Positions 31,367 through 43,300 of a DNA stretch of 64,000 nucleotides are shown here, piece after piece. A model generated the notes under the pieces. It had not been told where the DNA came from and searched no databases. It worked only from the letters and a program-made list of their open reading frames with translations. How positions within the stretch are numbered: the stretch's first letter is position 1; each line of letters starts with the position of its first letter. Origin of the DNA: Taiwanofungus camphoratus (lineage: Eukaryota; Basidiomycota; Agaricomycetes; Polyporales; Taiwanofungaceae); the NCBI GenBank assembly GCA_003999685.1, contig CP021222.1, positions 1,674,001 through 1,738,000 on the forward strand, in the 5' to 3' direction. Both the position numbers and the translations under genes were made by a program.

Positions 31367-32002
31367 TTACCAACGAGGCAGAGCAATAGATCTTGAAGAG
31401 CAGAGCAATCCAGGATGGTCATCCATTCGTACATCTGGATAAGGTTCCTTGAACAGGCGTGAAAGCTCTTGATCCGATGAAAAAGTGGTCTCAATACGCA
31501 AGCTACAGTACATGAATTTTTTGTGCAGGTTCCCAACGAATATGTGGACGAGTGCAGATCTCGAGCGCCGGGAGAACTCCTTAGCCCATCTCCTATTAGC
31601 GGGGGAAATGGTGGTCCAGAGCCTGAAGTCATCGAGTGCAATCGTCCGCCAAAGGTGGCAAATGTGGGGCACTGATACTATATCAGCGTACCTTGTTTTG
31701 TTGTAGGTCACAAGTCAGAATACCTCGACAAGTAATTCGTGAGGTAGCCTGTGGATCGGAGACACGGAGTTCAGAAATGCATTCAACGATACACTGAGGA
31801 TCCTATTCACGAAGTGCTGAAGGCGTTGCCTTTTCGTATTAATTACACAGTACTGACTAGGCAAAGGTAAAGCCACTGCAGCCGTAGAGTCTGAGGAGAC
31901 CAATTCGCGCATTTCTTGTTCGTCATCCTCTTGAATGGGATCATGGGAATCCTCAGATATAACCATCCTAGAACAATACTCAAGGAAATGAATAGAGCTC
32001 AA
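31367..32002 (-). pseudogene. F-box protein fragment, probably broken
   Basis: A leading frame (MSSIHFLEYCSRM, later LPHELLVEVF) carries the first half of an F-box helix pair. It meets a stop, and an overlapping frame goes on with VTYNKTRYADIVSVPHICHL, WRTIALDDFRLW, TTISPANRRWAKEF and RRSRSALVHIF. Together they match the fungal F-box layout in which a LPxELLxEIF helix is followed by VCRxWRxIAL and LW. No GT-AG intron restores the frame between the halves, and the substrate-binding C-terminus is missing, so it is best read as a relic of the large basidiomycete F-box family. Intact members recruit substrates to SCF ubiquitin ligases. Confidence 0.6.
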
Positions 32003-32252
32003 GATCGCAATAGGTCCATTTTACCTCGCAACTAGTCCACGAACGGGCATTGGTGTTGGGCAGTAATCAGAGGATGGTACCAGTTGTTCAACAGTTGTCC
32101 AATGTCACCTTGTTGAAACTGGAAGATGAGAGAGACAGTTGCAAGAACGGCCATACAGCACGTGACCGCTCCCCATCTTCGTCAACACAACGCAGATCTA
32201 AACATATCTTACAATTCTGCTCAGAAATTTATACACACAATGCGCCACCCAT

Positions 32253-33296
32253 TTACTTCTTGCGCGAGATGACCACCAAGGTCCGGTACGGGTACTCGAA
32301 TACGCCCTGCGCTTCGTCCACCCACACAAACCCATCCTTCCTGTCCAGGATGCTGTGTATGTCCTGCACGACCTGCGCCTGCTCCTGCGCGGGGAGCACT
32401 GCGATGTAGCTCTTGCTGAGCGCGCGGTCTACGACGATATCACGCGTGCCTGTGAGCGCGTACGCCCACGTGTGCTCTTCGGGCGGCTGAAACGCCGCGG
32501 TGTAGGACGACGTGGAGAAGGTCGCACGCCAGAGACCGAGGCGGAACTGCGGCGTGCCCTGCTCGTGCCGCTCGATGCGGTCGCGCAGCTGGGCGACCCA
32601 GGCGGCGCCGTCCCTGGAGAAGGGGGTTGAGTAAGTGTCCCCGGAGAAGATGCAGGTCAGTCACACCTGTCCTCGAGGTTCCAGACGAAAACGACGATAC
32701 CCTCTGGCTTGAGGATGCGAGCAAACTCGGCGGAGGCTTTGTCGTAGTCTGGACACCAATGGAATGCCTGTCGTGGACAGGTCAATAATGTGGTGTCACA
32801 CGTCACAAAGTAGATGATACCTGGGCGATAATGACAAGGTCTGCCCACCCGTCCTCTACCCCGGTGGTGTCAAATGTACCTTCGGATGCAGAAACGCGCT
32901 GGTCGTTCACTGTTTTTGTGAACACTTCACGCATGCCCTCGCTGGGCTCAATGGCTTTCAGGTGTTTCACCGATAAAGACCAGTCGGGGTGAGCGAGAAG
33001 TGCGCGGGTGAAGATGCCGGTGCCCGAGCCGATTCTGAGGCGGGCTGGGTGATTTGATAGAGCAATATGCGACCGAAACACCTACTCGACGACGTTGAGA
33101 AGCGTGGACGCATTGACTGCCTTCCGGATATGCGAGAGTGCGGCTGGTTGGTACGAGGGACGTGCTCTTGCGACGTTCAAATGCCTGATCAACCAATGCC
33201 GCAGTAGACGCCTCTTTCTTACACATACCGATCATAGAGCTCATTCGTCCCAGTACCGAACCCGGCTTTCGCTACGTTGTGCACCGTAGCAGCCAT
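32253..33296 (-). CDS. SAM-dependent class I methyltransferase, Methyltransf_11 type
   Basis: Five exons with in-phase GT-AG introns, roughly 290 residues. It starts MAATVHNVAKAGFGTGTNEL, then YDRARPSYQPAAL over the first intron. Motif I EIGSGTGIFTRALLAHPDW spans an intron. The post-I acidic residue lies in LKAIEPSEGMREVF, motif II in GWADLVIIAQ, and AFHWCPDYDKASAEFARILK with IVVFVWNLEDR gives the typical post-II region. This layout is that of small-molecule methyltransferases such as yeast Crg1 and related fungal proteins; the substrate is unknown. It is divergent from sphingosine kinase across 525 bp. Confidence 0.8.
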
Positions 33297-33821
33297 GTTG
33301 CTTGTAGCTCTGAAGAACACTGCAGGGGGGAGAACAGAAGGCGTTGAAAACAAGGAATCGCAAAAGTGGTGGTCATATCATGGCTGCGATAATCTAATAT
33401 GGTGTGATAGATATAGTATTACAGCGCGCTATGTTGATTTCCATGGTCATGCATATCGTTCATGCCGACGGTCCTGCGACTCAACATTTCAAGGCCAGTG
33501 ACCTACGGAGTCGGCCGAAACTCCGCGAAACATGTTTTATCGAGAATTAGCCCGGGTGCAATATTTATTACGTAATATTACGTATGCAAGTGAGCGGGAC
33601 CGATGCACGCGGCGGCGACAGACAAGTTGGGACTTGCCGAAAATATAATGCCCAGCGGGCCCGGAGAGCAGCCGGAGGTCCTGGGCCCATGATGGTATCC
33701 CCTCGCCGGCGCTGCTCTCGCCGTAAATAATGCTATCGTAGTAATACCCGGCCACATCCTCGAGCCCGGCTGGCACTTCATCTTCTCCCTCGTCGTTGAA
33801 TCTACCGCGCTTTCAGTGTCC
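33297..33821. other. Divergent promoter region
   Basis: 525 bp between a minus-strand methyltransferase and plus-strand sphingosine kinase. AT-rich near 33550-33590 (TTATTACGTAATATTACG, a small palindromic run). No ORF of note. Confidence 0.4.
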
Positions 33822-35867
33822 ATGGCGTCGGCCTCATCCACCACGCTCACCGTTGGAGGCACAGGTGGTAAGCCTACCACGTTCACCCTTACCAACGACT
33901 CGCTCGTAGTGCGTGGGGGCGACAGTGAGTCGTGCTTGTTGCGTCGTAATCTGCGTACGACGCTCAGGCATTCAGGTTCAGAGAAATGGCCGGGGCTCGA
34001 GACAACGGTCCGACATGTCCTGTGGGCAGAGCTCAGCGGGGATACGCTGCAGATCTCCTTCCTGGCCAGAAGAAAAAAGAGGTCCCCGCTTTCGCTCGTT
34101 CATATCACTGGTAAAGTCAATGAACAGGAGGAGGAACTCGCAACTTCTTTCACCACGAATCTTATGGACGCCGCATACACTGGCATGTGATATCCATCCC
34201 GAGTGTCATTTCACGTCATGAACCTGAAATCGCAGGGGTGAAGCGCCGAAGAAGGCTCAAGGTTCTCGTCAACCCGAAGAGCGGCCCTGTACGCATCACT
34301 AAATCTTTTCTGTAATTGCGCGTCTTCATCGTCATATCAGGGTAATTCTGTATCACATTACATGAAGAAAGTCGAACCGGTCTTTCGGGCAGCGCGCTGC
34401 GATATAGACCTGACATGTACGCTTACTTACACCCTTCACCTGCCGTTCCAAACCATCATTTCATTTCCGCCTAGTGACTACTCATTCGCAACATGCCACC
34501 CAGCTCATGAAGGAACTTCCCCTTGACAAATTCGACGCGATTGTCACGGTGTCCGGAGATGGCCTAGTGCATGAAGTCGTGAACGGCTTTGCCGCTCACG
34601 AAGAACCTGCAAAGGCGTTTCGTACACCTATTATGCCTGTACCGAGCGGTTCGGGCAACGGTCTTGCAGTGAACCTCCTTGGAGTACAGGTTCGTTCTGT
34701 TACGCTAGTATTTGTCGGCGCCTTACTCAGAAGGTAACAGGACGGCTATGACGTCTCTGCTGCAGCACTCAATGCTATCAAAGGTGTGCTACAAGCGTTT
34801 CTGACTGTCTCAGGAATGTTATTGGACTGAAGTGCCTGCTACCAAGGCCGCCCAATGAGCGTAGACATTTGTTCTGTATCGCAGAAGGACACGAGAGTCT
34901 TGTCTTTCATGTCGCAGTGTGTGGGTCTCTTTGCAGATGTGGACATTGGCACTGAGCATTTGCGCTTCATGGGCCCAAGGTTGGTCAGATTACGATGTGC
35001 CCTGTTACTTCTACCCCTCTGACCGTTACCATTTTTTCTCATCTCAGTCGTTTTGTGCTAGGATATATTTATGGAAGTGAGTATATCCAGTCCTCCTTTA
35101 TACAAACAAGCTCAAGCCGATCATACCTGTGTTAGTCATGAAGATGAAGGCCTGCCCTGTCAAACTCTCCCTCAAAAATCCAGAATCCGACAAAAGGAAG
35201 ATGGTGGAAACACTCAAGGCATACCACTCAAAAGCAAAGACACAGCAGCAACAAATAACACATAAGGCCAGTAATCTCACTGATAACGATTCAACGATGG
35301 TATCGCCTCTGCCTGAGCTGAAGCACTCTGCCGCTGACGGTGAGGGCTGGATCACATTCGACAAGCCAATACTGTACATCTACGCGGGCAAGGGCCCGTA
35401 TGTCTCGCGTGACTTTATGCAGTTCCCGGTCTCTATGCCGGACGACGGCCTGATTGATGTCGTAGTGCACGAAGTGGTGCGCGCTTCTGTGCAGGCTTCA
35501 TTGTTCGAATGGGGACTTATGCAGGTTGTCAGTCGACGCGACGCGAGATGCTCGGTGCCATGGATGGCTCTGATCGCGGACAACAGTATTGGATGAAAAC
35601 CGTGCGTAGAGCCACTCGAATATCCCATTGTTCTCACGCCGGTCCCGGCATACTGATCCACACGTATTCCTTACGTGCTCGCAGCAACATTACTTCAAGG
35701 CCCAGGCATACCGCATTGAACCGTATTCGCCGAAGGGCTGTCTCGCAGTTGATGGGGAGGAGTATCCGTTCGAGACGTTCCAGGTGGAAGTCCACCAGGG
35801 CCTCGCGACCCTGCTGAGCCCTTGTGGATACTACAAAGCAGAGTTCGGCTTGCCCGACAATGCCTAG
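33822..35867 (+). CDS. Sphingoid long-chain base kinase (sphingosine kinase)
   Basis: Phosphorylates sphingoid bases to their 1-phosphates (yeast Lcb4/Lcb5, human SPHK), a sphingolipid signalling and breakdown step at internal membranes. Multi-exon gene, start MASASSTTLTV at 33822, stop TAG at 35865-35867. Diacylglycerol-kinase-type catalytic motifs appear in order: RLKVLVNPKSGP (C1), VTVSGDGLVHEVVNG (the SGDG nucleotide loop, C2), PVPSGSGNGLAVNLLG (C3), CVGLFADVDIGTEHLRFMG (C4), and C-terminal CLAVDGEEYPFETFQVEVH (C5), ending GYYKAEFGLPDNA. An N-terminal PH-like region precedes C1. The intron between AAYTG and VKRRRR (34183-34235) starts GC (TG|GCATGT). Exon borders in the middle (34700-35080) were not all resolved. 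Confidence 0.87.
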
Positions 35868-37340
35868 ATAGACGTAGATGTATATGCTATGACACTGACT
35901 TTGTCTCTACCGACCATAGGTATTCGTTGTTATATAGTATTGTATTCTTGACTGTATTACTTTGGAGGCGATTTCACTCTGTAATTTACACGTTGATACC
36001 CACTACTCAATTGGTTCTTCAGTACAACCTGTTCTCGATGAGTGGAAACTCGCGGACGGTCTCGCGATCACTTCAACTTAGACGGAGGGTGAATCTGAAA
36101 TATAGCTTCATCTATATAATCTGGGCATAAGCCCTGCAGCAGCTTTCCCCGTAAGAGTCGATAGACTACTATCGTGTGACACCACTTTGAGAAGGACCCA
36201 GTGTTTGAGAATGGCTTATCGCAAACTCTCCCTGGGATATTCTCAAGATCAGACGGTATCTAAAATAGTCTAGAAAATCATGCAACACAACTGTGTTCTC
36301 CGATTTTAAAGAGAGGGAGTGTGTAGAGAACAAGTTCAATATGAGTGTCAGAAAATCTATTAATTAGGCCGATCGCCGTTCTTCTACCCTCTCGCCTCAT
36401 CCCAAACCATGGCCGCTTAGTTCCTGCACTTGTGTCTAACTCAAGCACACCATAACATGCACTCTCCCAATTTTTCCGAAGCTTATCGTGGGCGCAATGA
36501 GTGTACAGCAGCAAATGTGTTGCTGTGCGTTACAATCCATGAGCAAGAGTGACACTTCCTCAATCTGGATTTGAACTCCGCCAGCAGACGCACTTCGTTG
36601 TCATTGCAATGCTGCAGGCGGATGCCCAAAAGCCACGTCGGAGCTTCATTGTGGCACTGTCCTGGTATGGTGACTCTTCGTGACATTCCTCGGAAAAATC
36701 GTCAAACACTAGTCCCCTCCACCGGAACGTCCTTGGGCACCTCACTATGAAAATAATTAAAAAAGTAAGTATATGGCCATGTAGCCAAGATCCATAACCA
36801 CAAAATGACACTGCTCCGAGAGCAATCCATTCAGTCATTGTGGAGCTAAAAATCGAATGACGGAAATCTTCAAACACTGGTCAAATGATAGTATATTCTA
36901 CGTTCGCACTCGTGCCTCGCGCTCGCTTAGAAGTCGACGCCTATATAAAGTACCGAAGGATATGAGTGTGTTGAAGCCGGATATGGGGATGCCGACCAAG
37001 GCATAGTACCACCGACAGTGACACTCCAGATCCTCAACAGGGCAGCCGTGCACCGCCCCATCATGCTTGAGTAGAGGCAGTCAGCCCAACATTCAGTTGT
37101 GACAGATGTAGTATCGCATTATTGTGCACCAGATATCTAGACTATGGCACGAAGAGTATATAAGCGAGTGTCGCAGCGACTAAATCGCAAGTACAATGTC
37201 CATCACAAACACAGTCCCGAGATCTCCTAATGAGTTGCCAATGAAAGATAATATAGAAGTCCGTATGCAGATACCAAATCTAGAGAACTCATGTGTGCTA
37301 GTCGTAATCATGGACGTGCTGTGGAAGAGACAAATAAGTG
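35868..37340. other. 1.5 kb convergent intergenic region
   Basis: Between sphingosine kinase (+) and the glucan synthase (-). Short ORFs on the minus strand at 36278-36877 (for example WRGLVFDDFSEECHEESPYQ) show no recognisable family. Bases 37180-37340 stay partly open on the minus strand, but the glucan synthase frame stops earlier. Confidence 0.35.
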
Positions 37341-40300
37341 TCAGACCAACGCCATTATACGGAAAGGAAAGTACTGACCGAGTTGTTCCTTGCGGTAGAA
37401 CCAGAAGTATCCAACGACAATAATAAGTTGACAAATAAGGGCGACCCAGAAAGGCGCAGATGCTAAGGGACTCCCTGATAAAGATATTGACTGAGTTGAC
37501 CAAGATGAAGTCAGTAACGAAGCTATACTTACCCTTCAGGCCATCCGAGAAACTCCAATCGGCGGCGTCAGGGAATACACTCTCTGGACCTATTGTATCT
37601 GGAGCAGTGGCACGTGCAACCATCACACAAATGGATCCTATGATCTGTGCGAATGCTAGTGTTGCGCAGACGTGCAACCGTGATAGTGTCTGCGGGCAAG
37701 TCAGAGGGAACGAACGAGGAATGCAGTATCAAAATTATGCACCTGAAGGAGGATCATACCAAGTCCCACACCCTGAATGGCATCAAGGACACCTAGCCAT
37801 AGCCACAAACAAATACCAAGGTATGGACCAGCTGAACCGGCCCATGGGATGTACAATGCCAAAGACGAAGTGCCCCATAACATCTATAGCGCAGATATAT
37901 CAATGAATCTTTCTTGAAGAGGAGACAGTATTGCGTACTTGACACCATCTTGGTGCTCCCAATCCTACTGCGAAAACCGGTAATAGCCAAGTATGAGTTT
38001 TACTCATTTGAGTCAGCCCAACCATCAGAATTGCCCAGACTCCAACAAAGAAGGCTACAGCAAGCAGGGCAATCTGCCACTTAGGAATAGGCACATTCCA
38101 CAGGAAACTCCAATTTCGACCATATGGCTATTAGGGGTAATGCGTGGTTAACAAAGTATGGTGTAATAACTGGAGGCTGATGGACTCACGCCACTGAGCC
38201 AGTAATCACGCAAAATCTCGGAGCCAAGGAACCTGAATGCTTTAGGTAAGATATTCAACTATCCTTGCACAATAGATTGCTCACCAAAGAACCAGTTTGC
38301 GTCGGAAAAGCGTCCTGATGAAATGCGGGACCTTGGGAGGAGTTTGGCGGTAATAATCTATGTGGGCTTAGAAGGCGGTTCCAGTACTCAAGACATGAAA
38401 GACCGACCTGGCAAGCCATAGAGCATCAAATACGCGAACACAAGACTGATAACAGCAAGTGGCCAGACTATAAGAACGATCCACCATGGCATCATGTGAC
38501 CAGATCCAACGTCGTCTAATTCATATCCCCAATACCACAGGGCAGCAATCCAAATTTGTTGCGATCCTTGAACAATACAGGCTCTCGTTGTCCACGTCTC
38601 TGTTGCTGCTCCCTGGAGCAATACTCATAAATCACATAGACGCAATGCAAGTGAAAGTGCAACATACCGCTTCCTCTCCGAAATTGAGTCCAAAGAAGAT
38701 GAAAGCTGCTGCTGAAGCTACTGCATATGCCCACGTAGCTGCACTTGAAAGAGCGTAATGAGCGGGATGAAGCGCAGGTGTCACTGAAGGCAACCCGATT
38801 AGGAAGAATGCGAGGGCGAAAAAGACCCAAGGAAGGGAGAGGACATAGACTGAAGGTTTCAGGCGGAATAGAGGATACCAGACCGCAGAAGACGCCAGGA
38901 AGACGCCACCAAGTACATAAAGCTGAAGGTTAGACTGTGTATTGCTGCCAGTTAGCAGCGTTATTTGGAAACTAGTTGCACTAATCATCTAGGAATTATT
39001 TGAGTACATAGAATCAGAACGATGATGCGAGATAAAACATACCTGGCCGAGAGCAATTATGATTGTATAAAGGGGCCAACCAAAAAGCTCTCTTGACATC
39101 GCAATCTGCAAGCCGGTCATGATGACTACGTCATTTCCGTGAGGCAATGGACCACTATAATCGTCAAGCTGCGGGGCTTCTGATGCAAATGGTGCGAATG
39201 AATGCGCACTAGGAGCTGGAAACAGGTTGTTGATATTAGTGCGAACGCAGAGTAACGGAAAGACTAACATGAGGGACGAGAATGATCGAATGTAGATGGA
39301 GCAGGCGTTCCCCAGATGGAATCCCGTCGTGATGATCTGATACTTGCTGCACTTGAAAGCCTATCCCTTTTGACCTTGTCAAAGAATGCTTCCTCACTCT
39401 TCGTCAGGAATTTTTCAATAGATAGTTCTCCTTTCGAGTTGTGAGAATTGAGCAATTGCAATTTCTGCACAAACTCTTGAGCGACCCCGCCATCAGCATC
39501 AGTAAACTGAAGAAGAAACGAAGTGTAAGCATCACAAAGATAAAGTTTCGTGAAGCACGAACCGATGCAATCGCCTTATTCAGGGGCGAATTTTGCTTTT
39601 CATCGACTATTGAAGCGATTGACTCCACAGACGACACCCGAGAATGGACACCGAATGGTCTTGTTGGGGCAGCGTCCAAGAACGGGTCTGGAACATGTTT
39701 TTGGTCGCGAGCAATTGTGCGATTGGCTCTCTCGAGGAAGTTTCCGAAATCTTGTCGTACATCTGGACTACCTGGAGGATGAGAGAAGTAATCACCTTCA
39801 TTCTCGGAAACATCGGTACTAAAAGAGCCGCGACGCCCATCAGGTAGAAGACGAGGCGGCGCAGCAAGATGACCTTCGCCGCCTGGTGTCAAGGTCTCCT
39901 GGCTCCATTGTCCGGGTGATCCAGGCACGGTTCGCGGACTCTCGTTGATACTCCGGCTGTCCCAATCTGGCTGCGAAGGATAATTTTGATGCACAGGGTC
40001 CCAGTCGTCAGTTTCAGCAATCACTCGGCCCCCATCCGTATTGCCATCCGAATGACGCCAAGCGTTAGTGCCAGCAAGATCGCGGCTCATCTGTATACTG
40101 CGCTTATGAAAGTCTTCCATACGCTGACGCCATTCAACAACAGGGAAACGTTGCACAGCAGAACGAGCACGAAGCATTGCCCTCTCTTCTTCTGTCGATT
40201 TCAGGGCCATTTTTATGGTCTTTGTCAACTGGGACATCATGTGTTCGGCCGATGTCGACTCAACGGGGAACCACTGGAGAAGTATTAATACGATCAGCAA

Positions 40301-43300
40301 TGCAGAAATAGAAGACTGGCAACAATACGTACCCAACCGGGCATTAGACCGAGACCTCCAAGACGACTACCGACACCTAAAGCACCCTTCCTTCCGAATT
40401 CAACAGCTACTAAACCAAACGGTTCGTCACGAGACGGGATAAGGGCGAAATCAGCACCACTGAATAGATAAGGTGGGAGGGCGGTGAATTCTGGCTTGGA
40501 ATAAACACGATCGGGGTACAACTCCATAAGTCGCGCCAGTTTCTCTGCGGCAAACCGCCCGTACAAATCAATGACTGGGCCGACACAAATAAGTTGGATC
40601 GAAGGGCGCTTCTCAAGTCTAAAAAATGTTGGGTCATCGGGAAAAGATCAATGCCTAGACGAACTTACAAGGACGGCATGACATCCGCAATAAGATCAAC
40701 ACCTTTCTGCTTTGACCAACGGCCGACGAATACGAACAGGTCGGCATCGGGATCTTGCTTGATACCAGCCCATTCTTGAGCCTGACGCTTGTGCTCTGGC
40801 CGCTGAGCTTCGGCTGCCTCATCAATCTGTATGTCCCGAACAGACACAGGATTCTCATCCAGCGCTGCAATATCCGTAGGGTCGGGATTCGGCAAAGAAT
40901 CGACATGCTTGAGGGTCCACAGCGCGGGATATCGTGCCCAACTGCGTTTGCCATACTTATCAGAGACACCGGCGACGCCAATACTTTTTTGGTGAGTGCT
41001 GATGAACGAGGCAGCCGCATGGAGTAGATTAAACGTGTTTCCAAATTGAACATACTTCGTACAATGCTCCTTGCTGATGTTAAAGGCTGAACAAACCTCT
41101 TTCATTTCCTCTTTCGTACGGAGCGGCCAGAGACCCTGAAATTCGGCATTGTGGAGAGACAAACAGACAGGCAGGACCTTGGGCAACAGGTAAATCGGAG
41201 CAAGGGCACCATGGTAATCATTAACGTGGTAGATGTCAATATCAGGGTGTCTGCGGACTGTAGCAGCGATGGCTTGATTCCAAGTAGAGTAAAAGATCGC
41301 GGAGCTTAAGTCATCCATGCGAGCTGGGTACGGATCCGCTTTAGTCTGTGCACGGAACACTGGACTGTCGAGAAGAACATAGGTGATGTTGTCCAAGACG
41401 TGTGTCTCGACTTCAATAAGGTATGGCTCGCCGAAAATGATGACTTCAACGGGCTCAGCTGGATCGCCAGCAGGATACTCTAGATCCTTGACCTTCGGGC
41501 ACACCCAAATAAGATCGACATCGGTCATAGCTTTCCCCATGAGACTGGACATGACACCCAAACCACCAATCTTCACTTTCAGCTTCCAATCGATAATCTC
41601 GTATTCCAATGTGGCAATGAGAACTTTGCGACGCTTGTTCTTGTCTTCAGGCCAACCAATGATTTCAGAATTATGCTTGTGCCCAAACATCTTCTCCGCC
41701 AAAGGCGTATGCGGCTCCTGAAGGTCGGACTTCGACTTGTTTCCCAAGCTACCAATGATAGGGAAGTAGTTACTGTGGTCCTTCTTAGGCTTCACACCCC
41801 ACTGGTTATATTTGATACCGTAGAACGACCACATGAAAATGACCACGGCCAATGAAGCAGTGATGAAGGGGATGGTGAGGAGTAGAGCAAAACAGATAGC
41901 TCCAACGGCGGACTCGCCCACGGGCTGCAAGTACCACTGCATGGTAGAGTCATCGACGATTAAGTTCCAGGCAAGATGAGGGTGCGGGGGAGCAGACAAG
42001 TTCAGGTAGTTGGGCGAGAGCGTATTTGGTGGAAGCCGGTCCATAACACCATCGCCGTCAACATCTCCATAATAGTAGTTGTCGAAACCAAAGACATTGA
42101 GCTGAACGTAGGAAGGCCATGTGGCCATGATCTCGAGCTGCCAACGGCCTTGATCATCTTGGCTCATCTGATAAGGAAGACCTTTGTCGTAACCCCACTG
42201 ATTGAACGGGCCGCGAACGAGGAATTGAGGGACACGTCGGGGAGTGCTATACCCATGATCAGAGTGTACAACGTAACTGGACGACTGGATTGCATAACTC
42301 CAATCTATGGCGGACGTTAAATCAGGTTCACAAGGCTAGACGTTGCGACAAACTTACATTGAACCATCAAATGTTGTCCTTTCCAAAAATTCTCGGAGTT
42401 GTCAAAGAGGTTCGCATCCATTGTTGTCGTGTCCTCCCAGTTCTGCCATTGGGTCCAGTTTTGGCCAAAATTCCACGACCATCGGAACATGTCTGCACCA
42501 TAGGCCTTATGCGTATACGTGTACTTCCCATCGCTGGACTGGAGACCACCATTATCATAATCGGAATCTGGAAAGACGATGACATTCGTGGAAGAACCCT
42601 TGCGGACCAACAAACGGTCTGTGCTCTAGAATTCACGAACATCAGCTGAGCGTTAGTGATGAAAGACGCGGTACTCACTCCCGTTGACGCAGTACCGTCA
42701 TTCGTTGTCGGATTTTTCGCTATAATCGTTAAGATGCCATCGGGAACATTCTGGAGAGTCGCCGACCATGACCACACAGAAGTTGAGACCCCGGAGACCT
42801 GAATTGGCTCAGTGCCGGTCACCGCTGCACACTTGATTGATGACTGGTCGATCGTCGGTGTCGTTCCATTGCCAGAAGAAGACATATTCAGAGTCAGGGA
42901 GTTCGTTACGCTGTCGCAGCTCATTTCGACGTTGAACTCGAGCGAGATGTCCAAAACGGTCGCGTTAGTTTGGCCGGCCTCTGCAGTGATACGTGCATCG
43001 TGCCCAGGCGAGAATCTCGTCAGCGCCGGTGGGGGTGCAACCCATTCATTGACCGGAACGAGGGCCTTGAAGCCGAAGGGTGGCATCGTGACATTGTTCA
43101 AACAGCCGTACCAAGGAGCCTTGCTGTCATTGTAAAACGAAGAGCCAGAGTCCTGGAGGGTGTATTCCTCATATGGTGCCAACAAGTTCCTGACCGTGGT
43201 TCCAGACTGGTAAGGCGAAGAAATCCACAATTCACTCATGCAATCATAGCTCCAGCTCTGAGTTGAATTCTCGTTCGAGTAGAGCATCCAAACTTGATCA

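Noticed and set aside
37180-37340. Extension of the glucan synthase to a stop at 37180
   Set aside because: The frame that carries FWFYRKEQL stops at 37341-37343, and no in-phase splice to the further segment was found.
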